In this document: piece after piece, positions 26,749 to 34,436 of the stretch
Numbering within the stretch: the first letter of the stretch is position 1
How the letters are laid out: each line of letters starts with the position of its first letter
DNA from: Sphingomonas kyeonggiensis
Lineage (GTDB): Bacteria; Pseudomonadota; Alphaproteobacteria; Sphingomonadales; Sphingomonadaceae
Assembly (NCBI RefSeq): GCF_014204495.1
Contig: NZ_JACHLN010000003.1
Location: 248,001 to 312,000, forward strand
Direction: 5' to 3'
DNA: 64,000 bases
Position numbers and translations under genes: made by a program
Notes under the pieces: model-generated
What the model was told of the DNA's origin: nothing
Seen by the model: the letters and a program-made list of their open reading frames with translations, nothing else
Databases searched by the model: none

Positions 26749-27617
26749 TGGTCCGGATCGCGGTGATCGGCGCGGGTGCCATCGGCGGCACCCTCGCCGC
26801 CTGGCTCGCCCAGAGCCATGACGTGACGGTCTGCGCCCGCTCGCCGCTCGCCGATCTCGAGGTCGAGACGCCCGAGGGCGTGATCCAGGCCGCACCGCGC
26901 ATCCTCACCGATCCCGCGGAGGCGACCGCGGTCGACTGGGTGCTGTGCACCACCAAGACCTATGACTGCCCTGCCGCGGCCGCCTGGCTGCCAGGGCTGA
27001 TGGGACCCACCACTCGTCTGGCGGTGATCCAGAACGGCGTCGAGCAGCGCGAGCGCTTCCCCCAGGTCCCTGCCCAGCGCACCGTGCCGGTCATCATCGA
27101 CCTGCCCGCCGAGCGCACTGCGCCCGGCCGCATCATCCAGCGCCGGGAGGGCACCATCCATGTGCCCGAGGGCGAAGCCGGCGAGGCGCTGGTCGCGCTG
27201 TTCACCGACACGCCGATCGATGCCCAGACCACGCCGGACTTCCTCACCGCCGCCTGGCGGAAGCTCGCGATCAACTGCTCGGGTATCGTCAGCGCCCTCA
27301 CCCACCGCCCCGCCGAAGTCGCCAATGACGAAGGCGCGGCGGAGGTGATGCGGGCGCTGGTCCGTGAGTGCATCGCGGTAGGCCGGGCCGAGGGCGCCGA
27401 CCTGCCCGACAAGCTCGCCGACCAGGTGGTGAAGTGGACCACGCTTGCCCATCCGCAATCGGTCAACTCGCTTCACGCCGATTTCGAAGCCGGCCGCCAG
27501 ACCGAAGTCGATGCCCGCAACCAGGTCATCGTCCGCCTCGGCGCGAAGCACGGCATCGATACGCCGATGAACCGCGCGCTCGCATCAATACTGATCGCCG
27601 CCTCCACGCGTCCTTAA
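26748..27617 (+). CDS. 2-dehydropantoate 2-reductase family oxidoreductase (PanE/ApbA-like)
   Basis: A 289-residue NAD(P)-binding reductase. GAGAIGG at residues 8-14 is the dinucleotide loop; WRKLAINCSGIVSALT carries the family lysine; the C-terminal helical domain has SVNSLHADFEAGRQTEVDARN, a typical ApbA_C motif. True PanE makes pantoate for coenzyme A; several paralogues act on other 2-oxo acids, so the exact substrate is left open. It is coupled to the DUF1993 gene. Confidence 0.87.
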   Translation: MVRIAVIGAGAIGGTLAAWLAQSHDVTVCARSPLADLEVETPEGVIQAAPRILTDPAEATAVDWVLCTTKTYDCPAAAAWLPGLMGPTTRLAVIQNGVEQRERFPQVPAQRTVPVIIDLPAERTAPGRIIQRREGTIHVPEGEAGEALVALFTDTPIDAQTTPDFLTAAWRKLAINCSGIVSALTHRPAEVANDEGAAEVMRALVRECIAVGRAEGADLPDKLADQVVKWTTLAHPQSVNSLHADFEAGRQTEVDARNQVIVRLGAKHGIDTPMNRALASILIAASTRP

Positions 27618-27641
27618 CCGTTTCGGGGGCAGAACCCGGCC

Positions 27642-28409
27642 ATGGAAGCCGGAGTTCGCGCCTTGTTGCTTAACCGGAGCGTCTGGTTCGTCGTCCTGCT
27701 GGCGATGGCCGGGCTGTACGGCATCTTTGCCATCGATCTCTTCCGCGACGAGACCTCGTCGGTCACCGATCGCAAGCTGCGCGTCGAGCTGGACGAGTTC
27801 CTGCTCCTCGCCTCCGCGCTCATCCTGCTGCTGTTCAGCTTCGGGCTGAACCAGCACCGCGCGCGTGGCCGCGAGCGCGAGCGCCGCATCGCGGCCGAGC
27901 GGAGCGTGCGTGACCTCGGCTATCATGACGCGCTCACCGGCATGCCCAATCGCCGTGCCTTCGACGAAGCGCTCGGCAAGCTCACGCCGAGCGGGCTCCA
28001 TGCCGTGCTGATGCTCGACCTCAACGGGTTCAAGGCGATCAACGACACCCATGGCCATGGCGCCGGTGACGCTCTGCTGCGCGTCGTCGCCGATCGCATC
28101 ACCGGTGCGGTCCGCGAGGGCGACACCGCCGCGCGGCTGGGCGGAGACGAGTTCGCGGTCATCACCCCCGGCCTCGCCAATCCCGAGATCGCCAAGGTGA
28201 TCGCCGGACGGCTCGCCGAGAGCATTGCCCGCCCAGTCTTCGTCGAAGGGCGCACGCTACATGTCGGCACCGGCATCGGCATCGCCCTGTCGCGCGCCGA
28301 GAAGCTCGGCCCGGAGGAACTGACCCGCCGCGCCGACCTTGCCCTCTACGCCGCCAAGCGCAGCGAAGGCGTGCCCTGGCGCGTCTACGGGCCGGAGCTC
28401 GAGGGGTAG
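27642..28409 (+). CDS. Membrane diguanylate cyclase (GGDEF)
   Basis: A 255-residue protein with two predicted spans (about residues 12-29 and 49-67) and a short loop between them, then a GGDEF domain. The active site GGDEF is intact at residues 167-171, and the product-inhibition site RxxD is present at R158-D161, five residues ahead. It should make cyclic di-GMP and be feedback inhibited. The sensor part is minimal: about 20 residues between the spans, so it may respond to membrane state or a partner. It follows the reductase gene by 24 bases. Confidence 0.92.
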   Translation: MEAGVRALLLNRSVWFVVLLAMAGLYGIFAIDLFRDETSSVTDRKLRVELDEFLLLASALILLLFSFGLNQHRARGRERERRIAAERSVRDLGYHDALTGMPNRRAFDEALGKLTPSGLHAVLMLDLNGFKAINDTHGHGAGDALLRVVADRITGAVREGDTAARLGGDEFAVITPGLANPEIAKVIAGRLAESIARPVFVEGRTLHVGTGIGIALSRAEKLGPEELTRRADLALYAAKRSEGVPWRVYGPELEG

Positions 28410-28501
28410 CCATCGCCCCAGGCCGGGCAAGCTTGCCCAGCCCGTTGAACTTGCCGGCCGAAGCGCGATAGGGGCCAGCCAGCAACGATGGAGCCGCGCC
28501 C

Positions 28502-29212
28502 ATGATCAGAATCATCTGCGTCGATGCCGATGATACGCTGTGGCACAATATGCGTCATTTCAACGCCGCGCTGCAGGCGTTTCAGGCGTTGCTCCTGCCG
28601 TTCGCCGAAGCGTCCGTGACGCAGGCCGCGCTGGATGAAGCGGAGAACCGGAATCGCCACGCCTATGGCTATGGCGCGAAAGGCTTCACGCTGGCGATGA
28701 TCGAGACGGCGATGGAAGTTGCAGGCGATGCTTTCTCGCGGGACCTCGTAGCCCATATCCTCGACGCCGGGCGGATGCTGCTGACCCATCCCGTCGAGTT
28801 GTTCGACGGTATCGATCACACATTGCGCGCGTTGAAGGAACGCGGGGATCTGATCCTGGTGACCAAGGGCGACCTGCTGCACCAGGAAACAAAGCTGGCC
28901 GCGTCCGGCCTCGGCGACCTTTTCACCGGTGTCGAGATCGCCAGCGACAAGACCGAACAGACCTTCCAGAGGCTATTCGCGAAATATGATGTCGCACCCG
29001 GCGAATGCATCATGGCGGGCGACTCGATGCGATCCGATGTCCTGGCGCCGCTGAACGCAGGCGCCTGGGCCGCCTATATTCCCCAGGAGGGAGCATGGGC
29101 CCATGAAGTCGTGGAGGGTCCGGGCGAACAACGCCGCTTCAGGCAGCTTTCGAAGCTGTCCGAACTGGTCGGGTGGATAGACGAGATCAACCGAACTGCC
29201 TCGAGCAACTGA
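28502..29212 (+). CDS. HAD-family hydrolase
   Basis: A 236-residue phosphohydrolase-like protein. Motif I is DADDT with nucleophile D8 and acid D10; the threonine/lysine motifs are seen in LVTKGD and ASDKTEQTF; motif IV is MAGDSMRSD. A helical cap lies between motif I and about residue 85. The substrate is a small phosphorylated compound, not identifiable. It stands convergent to modC. Confidence 0.9.
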   Translation: MIRIICVDADDTLWHNMRHFNAALQAFQALLLPFAEASVTQAALDEAENRNRHAYGYGAKGFTLAMIETAMEVAGDAFSRDLVAHILDAGRMLLTHPVELFDGIDHTLRALKERGDLILVTKGDLLHQETKLAASGLGDLFTGVEIASDKTEQTFQRLFAKYDVAPGECIMAGDSMRSDVLAPLNAGAWAAYIPQEGAWAHEVVEGPGEQRRFRQLSKLSELVGWIDEINRTASSN

Positions 29213-29236
29213 AGTCCGCTGCCGGTGCGCGGCTTC

Positions 29237-29845
29237 TCAGAGCTCGACGATCCGCGTCCCCAACCGCGCCGCCTCCTCGCGGTCATGCGTCACCATCAGG
29301 ATCGGCAGCCGCACTTCGTCGCGCAGCCGCTCGATCAGCGCCATGATCTCCTCGCGACGCGCCCGGTCGAGCGAGGACAAGGGCTCGTCGAGCAGCAGGA
29401 AGTGCGGATCGGAGAGCAGCGCCCGCCCGATCGCAACGCGCCGCGCCTCACCGCCCGAAAGCGTGCGCGGCCAGCGATCGAGCAGGTGTGCGATGCCGAG
29501 CAGCGCGATCGTCTCGTCCACATCCAGCCCGGCCTCGCCGCGCCGGCCATAGAGCAGGTTCGCCCGTACCCGCAGGTGCGGGAACAGCCGCGGTTCCTGG
29601 AAGACATAGCCGGCGCGGCGCTCGGCCACCGGCACGTCGATTGCAGCCGCCGCATCGAACAGCGTCTCGCCCGCCACCCGCACATGCCCGGCATCGGGCT
29701 CGATCAGCCCGGCGACCATGTTGAGCACGCTGGTCTTCCCCGCGCCGGAGGGGCCGAACAGCACGGTGAGCCCGTCGCCCGCCTCGATCCGGCAGGCGAT
29801 GCCCGCCTCGCCGATCCGCTTGGTCAGCTCGATGTCAAAGGACAT
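29237..29845 (-). CDS. modC: Molybdate ABC transporter ATPase, short form
   Basis: A 202-residue ABC ATPase. Walker A is GPSGAGKT (31-38), the signature LSGGEARR (129-136), Walker B FLLLDEP (149-155), and the switch histidine is in MVTHDRE. It stops after the ATPase core: the C-terminal MOP/TOBE domain that ordinary ModC uses to sense molybdate is missing. The start overlaps the end of modB by 11 bases, and the pairing with modB and modA sets the substrate. Confidence 0.88.
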   Translation of the reverse strand: MSFDIELTKRIGEAGIACRIEAGDGLTVLFGPSGAGKTSVLNMVAGLIEPDAGHVRVAGETLFDAAAAIDVPVAERRAGYVFQEPRLFPHLRVRANLLYGRRGEAGLDVDETIALLGIAHLLDRWPRTLSGGEARRVAIGRALLSDPHFLLLDEPLSSLDRARREEIMALIERLRDEVRLPILMVTHDREEAARLGTRIVEL

Positions 29846-30521
29846 GCAGCCCCCTGCCCGCGCGCCGCGCGATCAGTTCCGAGGCAAGCAAGGCCGCCAG
29901 CGAGAGCAGCACCGAGATGCCCGCCAGCCGCAGCACCATCGCCTCCCCACCCGGCACCTGGAGCGCGGCATAGATGGCGAGCGGCAGCGTCTGCGTCTCG
30001 CCGGGCACGTTCGACACGAAGGTGATCGTCGCGCCGAACTCGCCCAGAGCGCGCGCAAAGCCCAGCACCGTGCCGGCCAGCACGCCCGGCAGGCTGAGCG
30101 GCAGGGTCACGCTGGTGAACACCCGCCAGCGCCCGGCACCCAGCGTCGCCGCGGCCTGCTCCAGCCGCCGGTCGACCGCCTCGATCGACAGCCGCATCGC
30201 CCGTACCATCAGCGGCAGCGCCATCACCGCGCTCGCAATTGCAGCCCCGGTCCAGCGGAACAGCACCGAGACACCGAACCAGCTCTCCAGCCAGCTCCCG
30301 ATCGGCCCGGCAGGCGCGAAGGCGAGCAGCAGCAGCCAGCCGGTCACGACCGGCGGCACCACCAAGGGCAAGTGCACCAGCCCGTCGAGCAGCAGCTTGC
30401 CCGGAAACCGCCCGCGCGCCAGCAGCCAGGCCAGCGCGAACGCCACCGGCAGGCATGCGAGCACCGCGACCCCGCCCACCTTCAGCGACAGCCAGACAAT
30501 GCCCCAGAGCTCTGGGGTCAC
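29835..30521 (-). CDS. modB: Molybdate ABC transporter permease
   Basis: A 228-residue inner-membrane permease with about five spans. The EAA loop is seen in QAAATLGAGRWRVFTSVTLPLSLPG, which contacts the ModC ATPase. The sequence LGEFGATITFVSNVPGETQTLP is characteristic of ModB. It is followed without gap by modC and preceded by a 50-residue membrane peptide gene and modA. Confidence 0.93.
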   Translation of the reverse strand: MTPELWGIVWLSLKVGGVAVLACLPVAFALAWLLARGRFPGKLLLDGLVHLPLVVPPVVTGWLLLLAFAPAGPIGSWLESWFGVSVLFRWTGAAIASAVMALPLMVRAMRLSIEAVDRRLEQAAATLGAGRWRVFTSVTLPLSLPGVLAGTVLGFARALGEFGATITFVSNVPGETQTLPLAIYAALQVPGGEAMVLRLAGISVLLSLAALLASELIARRAGRGLHVL

Positions 30522-30548
30522 CGGGCAAACTCGCCTGGGTTCGGGGAA

Positions 30549-30701
30549 TCAGGCATCCCCGCGCTTCACCGGGAACTTCAGGATGCCGAAACCGACCGCG
30601 AACCCGATCAGCAGGCCGATCGCCATATTATCGATGAGCGCGCCCAGGATGATGCCACCAAACACGCCCGCGGCGAACCCGATCGAACCGTTCCTGCTCA
30701 T
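30549..30701 (-). CDS. 50-residue glycine-rich membrane peptide in the mod operon
   Basis: A short reading frame of 50 residues, MSRNGSIGFA onward, between modA and modB on the same strand. It has GGGGGC about nine bases before the ATG, two hydrophobic segments (about residues 8-23 and 26-41) separated by DN, many small residues suited to a tight helical hairpin, and a basic tail (KFPVKRGDA). It leaves 27 bases before modB. No family is recognised. It could be a small accessory of the permease or an unrelated passenger. Confidence 0.68.
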   Translation of the reverse strand: MSRNGSIGFAAGVFGGIILGALIDNMAIGLLIGFAVGFGILKFPVKRGDA

Positions 30702-30785
30702 CAAATGCCCCCGCAATCGGCCTCACGCCGCGAATGAGCCACTAAAGGCGAAGCCAGGGGCCCGGGTCAACCGAGCGACCTTCCT

Positions 30786-31556
30786 CTAGAGCGGCCGGAA
30801 GCCGAAGCGACGGAAGATCGCCTTGCCCTCGCCGCTCAGCAGGAAGCGGCGGAACGGCTCTGCGTCCGGGCTGGTCGAGGCCTTGAGCCGCGCCAGCGGG
30901 TATCGGATCGGCGGATGGCTGCGCTCGGTGAAGATCGCGGCGATCCGGACCTTGTCCGACGCCTGCGCGTCGGTCGCATAGACGATGCCCCGGGAAACGA
31001 CGCCGCGCTCGACCAGCGCGAGCGCCGCACGCACGCTCTCCGCGCGCACCAGATTCGGCTCCGCCATCGCCCAGGCCTTGCCCCACTCCAGCGCAGCCTT
31101 GGCATAACGCCCCGCCGGCACGGCATCGGGATCGGCGATCGCCAGGCGCGTCTTCCCCAGCGCCCGGAACTCGTCATAGGGCCGGGCGAGCGGTTCGCTT
31201 GCCGGAGCGATAATCACCAGCCGATTGCCGAGGAACGGCGTGCGGGTGCCCGGCACGATCAGCCCCCGCTTCTCGATATCGTCCATCCAGGGCTCGTCGG
31301 CCGATGCGAACAAGTCGGCGGCGGCGCCCGCCGCGATCTGCCGGGCCAGCGCCGAGCTTGCCGCGAAGGAACAAACCGGCCGGACATGGCCCCTACGCGC
31401 CCAGGCATCGGCGGCGGCGGTCATCGATTCCTGCAGGCTGGCGGCCGCCAGCACCAACGGCGCCTGTGCCGCCCATACGGTAGGTGGCCCGGCCAGCGCC
31501 ACCGCGCCGATGCCGGCGAGCAGCACGCGCCGGTCGATCCCTGGGTTGGTCGTCAT
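30786..31556 (-). CDS. modA: Periplasmic molybdate-binding protein
   Basis: A 256-residue solute-binding protein. The start at 31556 gives a signal peptide with a twin arginine (IDRRVLLAGIGAVALAG). The ModA motif LVLAAASLQESM and, further on, FAASSALARQIAAGAAADLFASAD contain the serines that hold the oxyanion. It delivers molybdate (or tungstate) to ModB/ModC. It begins 37 bases after the phytase stop, so it may share that transcript. Confidence 0.93.
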   Translation of the reverse strand: MTTNPGIDRRVLLAGIGAVALAGPPTVWAAQAPLVLAAASLQESMTAAADAWARRGHVRPVCSFAASSALARQIAAGAAADLFASADEPWMDDIEKRGLIVPGTRTPFLGNRLVIIAPASEPLARPYDEFRALGKTRLAIADPDAVPAGRYAKAALEWGKAWAMAEPNLVRAESVRAALALVERGVVSRGIVYATDAQASDKVRIAAIFTERSHPPIRYPLARLKASTSPDAEPFRRFLLSGEGKAIFRRFGFRPL

Positions 31557-31593
31557 GCCCCTGCCTGACAGTCGTCGGGCGGGTAGGCAAGGC

Positions 31594-32598
31594 TCACTTG
31601 AGACGCAGCGCCTTGCGGACATCCGCCCAGCGGACCAGCTTGAAGTTCTGGGCGGCGGGGGCGTTGTCGCCGTCCTGCGCGAGCATCAGCCCGCCCTGGA
31701 GGCCCGGACCGAAGCCGGCGGTGGAGACTTCGATGCCATCGGTCTCGCTGGTCGCGCCGAATTTGCCGGCGGTGATCCGGAAACGCCCGGCATAGGCCAG
31801 GTCGGGCAGCCGCCACAGGCCATACGCGCTGTCGCCCTGGCTCGAGACTACCAGATAGCCGCCCCGCGTGCCCTGGGCGGCAATCGCCACGCCTTCGACA
31901 TCGGCAACCAGCGTCTTGCCGTCGGCTGCGATCACCTTCTCGCCGCCAAGGGCATCGCGGGGGTTCGCGCCAAAGCGCCAGACGCCGACATCCTCCTCAC
32001 CGACGTAGAGCAGGCCGGTACGGTCGTCCGCGACACAGCCTTCGGACTGGGTTGCAAGCTTCATCGTGCGCACCCGGTCCGCCTTGATCGCCCCGCCCTC
32101 GGACAGGATTTCCATCTGCACGATCGTGCCGGCCTTGTGGACGACAAAGGCGTACAGCTTGCCGCCGCGCGGCGCGTACATGCACAGGCCATAGGCTTCG
32201 CCGGCGCCGGCCTCGAAACGACCGATCTCGGTAAGCTTCGCCGCCTTGGTGTCGAGCGTATAGAGCGCCAGCTTCGCGTTCGCCTTGTCGTTTCGATCGC
32301 TGGCCGCGACGATCACCTGCCCGCCCCAACTGCGCAAATCGACATTGTTGACCCGGCCAGCCTGCAGGGTCGAACGGAGCTTGCCGGACAGGTCATAGAC
32401 GTTAAGCCCCGCCTTCTTGTCGGTCGCGACGATCAGGCTTTGCCGGGGATCGCGGGCATTGCGCCAGATCGCGGGATCGTCCGCAGCATCCTCGAGGCTC
32501 GCTACCGCCATGGTCTCGCCAACCGCCTGAACCTGCGCGGTCGGCACGTCCTGCACGGCGGGCGCGGTCTGAAGCAGCATCAGCGTGGCAAGCAACAT
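31594..32598 (-). CDS. Beta-propeller phytase
   Basis: A 334-residue exported phytase. The start at 32598 has AAGGGGG eight bases upstream. After a short signal sequence come the beta-propeller phytase motifs DDPAIWRNARDP, TDKKAGLNVYDLSGK and NNVDLR, then GEEDVGVWRF and ADVEGVAIA, which provide calcium-binding acidic residues. It removes phosphate from phytate in the periplasm or outside. It reads toward modA on the same strand with a 37-base gap. Confidence 0.92.
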   Translation of the reverse strand: MLLATLMLLQTAPAVQDVPTAQVQAVGETMAVASLEDAADDPAIWRNARDPRQSLIVATDKKAGLNVYDLSGKLRSTLQAGRVNNVDLRSWGGQVIVAASDRNDKANAKLALYTLDTKAAKLTEIGRFEAGAGEAYGLCMYAPRGGKLYAFVVHKAGTIVQMEILSEGGAIKADRVRTMKLATQSEGCVADDRTGLLYVGEEDVGVWRFGANPRDALGGEKVIAADGKTLVADVEGVAIAAQGTRGGYLVVSSQGDSAYGLWRLPDLAYAGRFRITAGKFGATSETDGIEVSTAGFGPGLQGGLMLAQDGDNAPAAQNFKLVRWADVRKALRLK

Positions 32599-32732
32599 AG
32601 TATCCCCCTTCAAGTCCGCTCAGGCCTTTATGAAGCGATTGAGACGCTTGGGTTACACTTCGTGATCAGGGGTTGCGACTGGCGCCCGCCCCGCCCCCTC
32701 GATAGGCTGCGACGTCAGGGGGAACGAATCAC

Positions 32733-34436
32733 GTGATCATCGGCATCGATCTTGGCACCACGAACAGTGCCGTCGCGATCTGGCGCGACGGGGAATCCGT
32801 GCTCATTCCCAATGCGATCGGTGACCTGCTGACCCCCTCCGCCGTGTCGGTCGACGAGAGCGGCGCGGTGATGGTCGGAATGGCCGCGCGCGAGCGCCAG
32901 TCCACCCACCCACGCGACACTGTCACTGCCTTCAAGCGCTATATGGGCACCCAGCAAACGGTGACCCTAGGCAAGCGCAAGTTCGATTCGGAGGAGCTGT
33001 CGGCCCTCGTCCTGCGCCAGCTCAAGGCCGATGCGGAAGCCTTCACCGGCGAGAAGGTGACCGGGGCGGTGGTCACCGTCCCCGCCTATTTCAACGATCG
33101 CCAGCGCAAGGCCACCCGCCGCGCCGGCGAACTGGCCGGGCTCAAGGTCGAGCGGCTGGTCAACGAGCCGACCGCAGCCGCGCTCGCCTTCGGCATCCAG
33201 ACGCGCGAGCAGGAGCCGTTCCTGGTCTTCGACCTGGGCGGCGGCACGTTCGACGTGTCGATCGTCGAAGTGTTCGAGGGCGTGGTCGAGGTTCGCGCAT
33301 CTTCGGGCGACAACCGGCTGGGCGGCGAGGATTTCAACGAGCTGCTCGTCCAGCATGTCCGCCCGAAGCTCGATCCGGCGGGCAAGCTGGCCGGCGCCGA
33401 TCCGGTGGTGTTGCAGGAACTGCTCCGCGCCGCCGCCGAGCGCACCCGCCGCAAGCTCAGCGAAAGCGACGAGGCCGAGTTCGCGATCGTCTGGCAGGGC
33501 GAGCAGTTCGCGATCAACGTCACCTCCGCCGATTTCGAAACCGCCGCCGAACCGCTGCTCAAGCGGCTGCGCGATCCGGTGCTGCGCTCGCTGCGCGATT
33601 CCAGCATCCGGGTCGAGGCGCTGAGCGAGATCGTGCTGGTCGGTGGCTCCACCCGCATGCCGGTGGTCCGCCGCGCGATCACCCGCATGTTCGGCCGTTT
33701 CCCCAATGCGACGGTGCATCCGGATCACGCCGTGGCCCTCGGCGCCGCGGTCCAGGCCGGGCTGCTCGCCCGCTCGGAAGCGCTGGAGGAAGTCCGCCTC
33801 ACCGACGTTTGTCCCTTCACCCTGGGCGTCGATCATGCCGAGCCGGACGGGCGCGGCGGCTGGCGCACCGGGCTGTTCTCGCCGATCATCGATCGCAACA
33901 CCGCGATCCCGGCGAGCCGGGTGAACTACTACAACACCGTCTCGGACAATCAGCGCGAGCTGCGCTTCGGCATCTATCAGGGAGAGGCCCGCGAGGTCTC
34001 CGGCAACGTCAAGCTTGGCGAAGTCCGCGTGCCTATCCCGCCCAAGCCCGCGGGCGAGGTCGTGGTCGAGTGCCGCTTCAGCTATGATACCAGCGGTCTG
34101 CTGGAAGTGGACGTCAACGTCCCCGGCACCAGCACCAGCCGCAACCTGGTCATCATGGACGACGCCGATCCGCTGACCGACTCCCAGCTCGCCACCCGCC
34201 GCGATGCGCTGGCTGCGCTCAAGCAGCACCCGCGCGACGAGAGCGAGAACATGGCCGTGCTTGCCCGCGCCGCCCGCTGCTACGAGGGCTTTATCGGCGA
34301 GCGCCGCGACGCCGTGGGCCATTGGATCGGCGTGTTCGAGAACGCGCTCGCGACCCAGGACCCGCGCACGATCAAGGAAGCCCGTGCCCGGCTGGTCGAG
34401 GCCCTGGACGAGATCGAGGGCGAGCGCTTCCTGTGA
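32733..34436 (+). CDS. hscC: Hsp70-family chaperone, HscC type
   Basis: A 567-residue Hsp70. The nucleotide-binding domain begins MIIGIDLGTTNS and has DLGGGTFD at residues 167-174 and VGGSTRMP. The substrate domain is short and lacks most of the C-terminal lid, as in HscC rather than DnaK. Its stop overlaps the start of a J-like membrane protein by four bases (GTGA), which fits a dedicated co-chaperone pair as found with E. coli HscC. Clients unknown. Confidence 0.92.
   Translation: MIIGIDLGTTNSAVAIWRDGESVLIPNAIGDLLTPSAVSVDESGAVMVGMAARERQSTHPRDTVTAFKRYMGTQQTVTLGKRKFDSEELSALVLRQLKADAEAFTGEKVTGAVVTVPAYFNDRQRKATRRAGELAGLKVERLVNEPTAAALAFGIQTREQEPFLVFDLGGGTFDVSIVEVFEGVVEVRASSGDNRLGGEDFNELLVQHVRPKLDPAGKLAGADPVVLQELLRAAAERTRRKLSESDEAEFAIVWQGEQFAINVTSADFETAAEPLLKRLRDPVLRSLRDSSIRVEALSEIVLVGGSTRMPVVRRAITRMFGRFPNATVHPDHAVALGAAVQAGLLARSEALEEVRLTDVCPFTLGVDHAEPDGRGGWRTGLFSPIIDRNTAIPASRVNYYNTVSDNQRELRFGIYQGEAREVSGNVKLGEVRVPIPPKPAGEVVVECRFSYDTSGLLEVDVNVPGTSTSRNLVIMDDADPLTDSQLATRRDALAALKQHPRDESENMAVLARAARCYEGFIGERRDAVGHWIGVFENALATQDPRTIKEARARLVEALDEIEGERFL

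Noticed and set aside
29237..29845. Frameshifted modC with its missing domain just downstream
   Set aside because: The sequence after the stop, in all minus-strand frames up to the convergent HAD gene 24 bases away, leaves no room for a MOP/TOBE domain.
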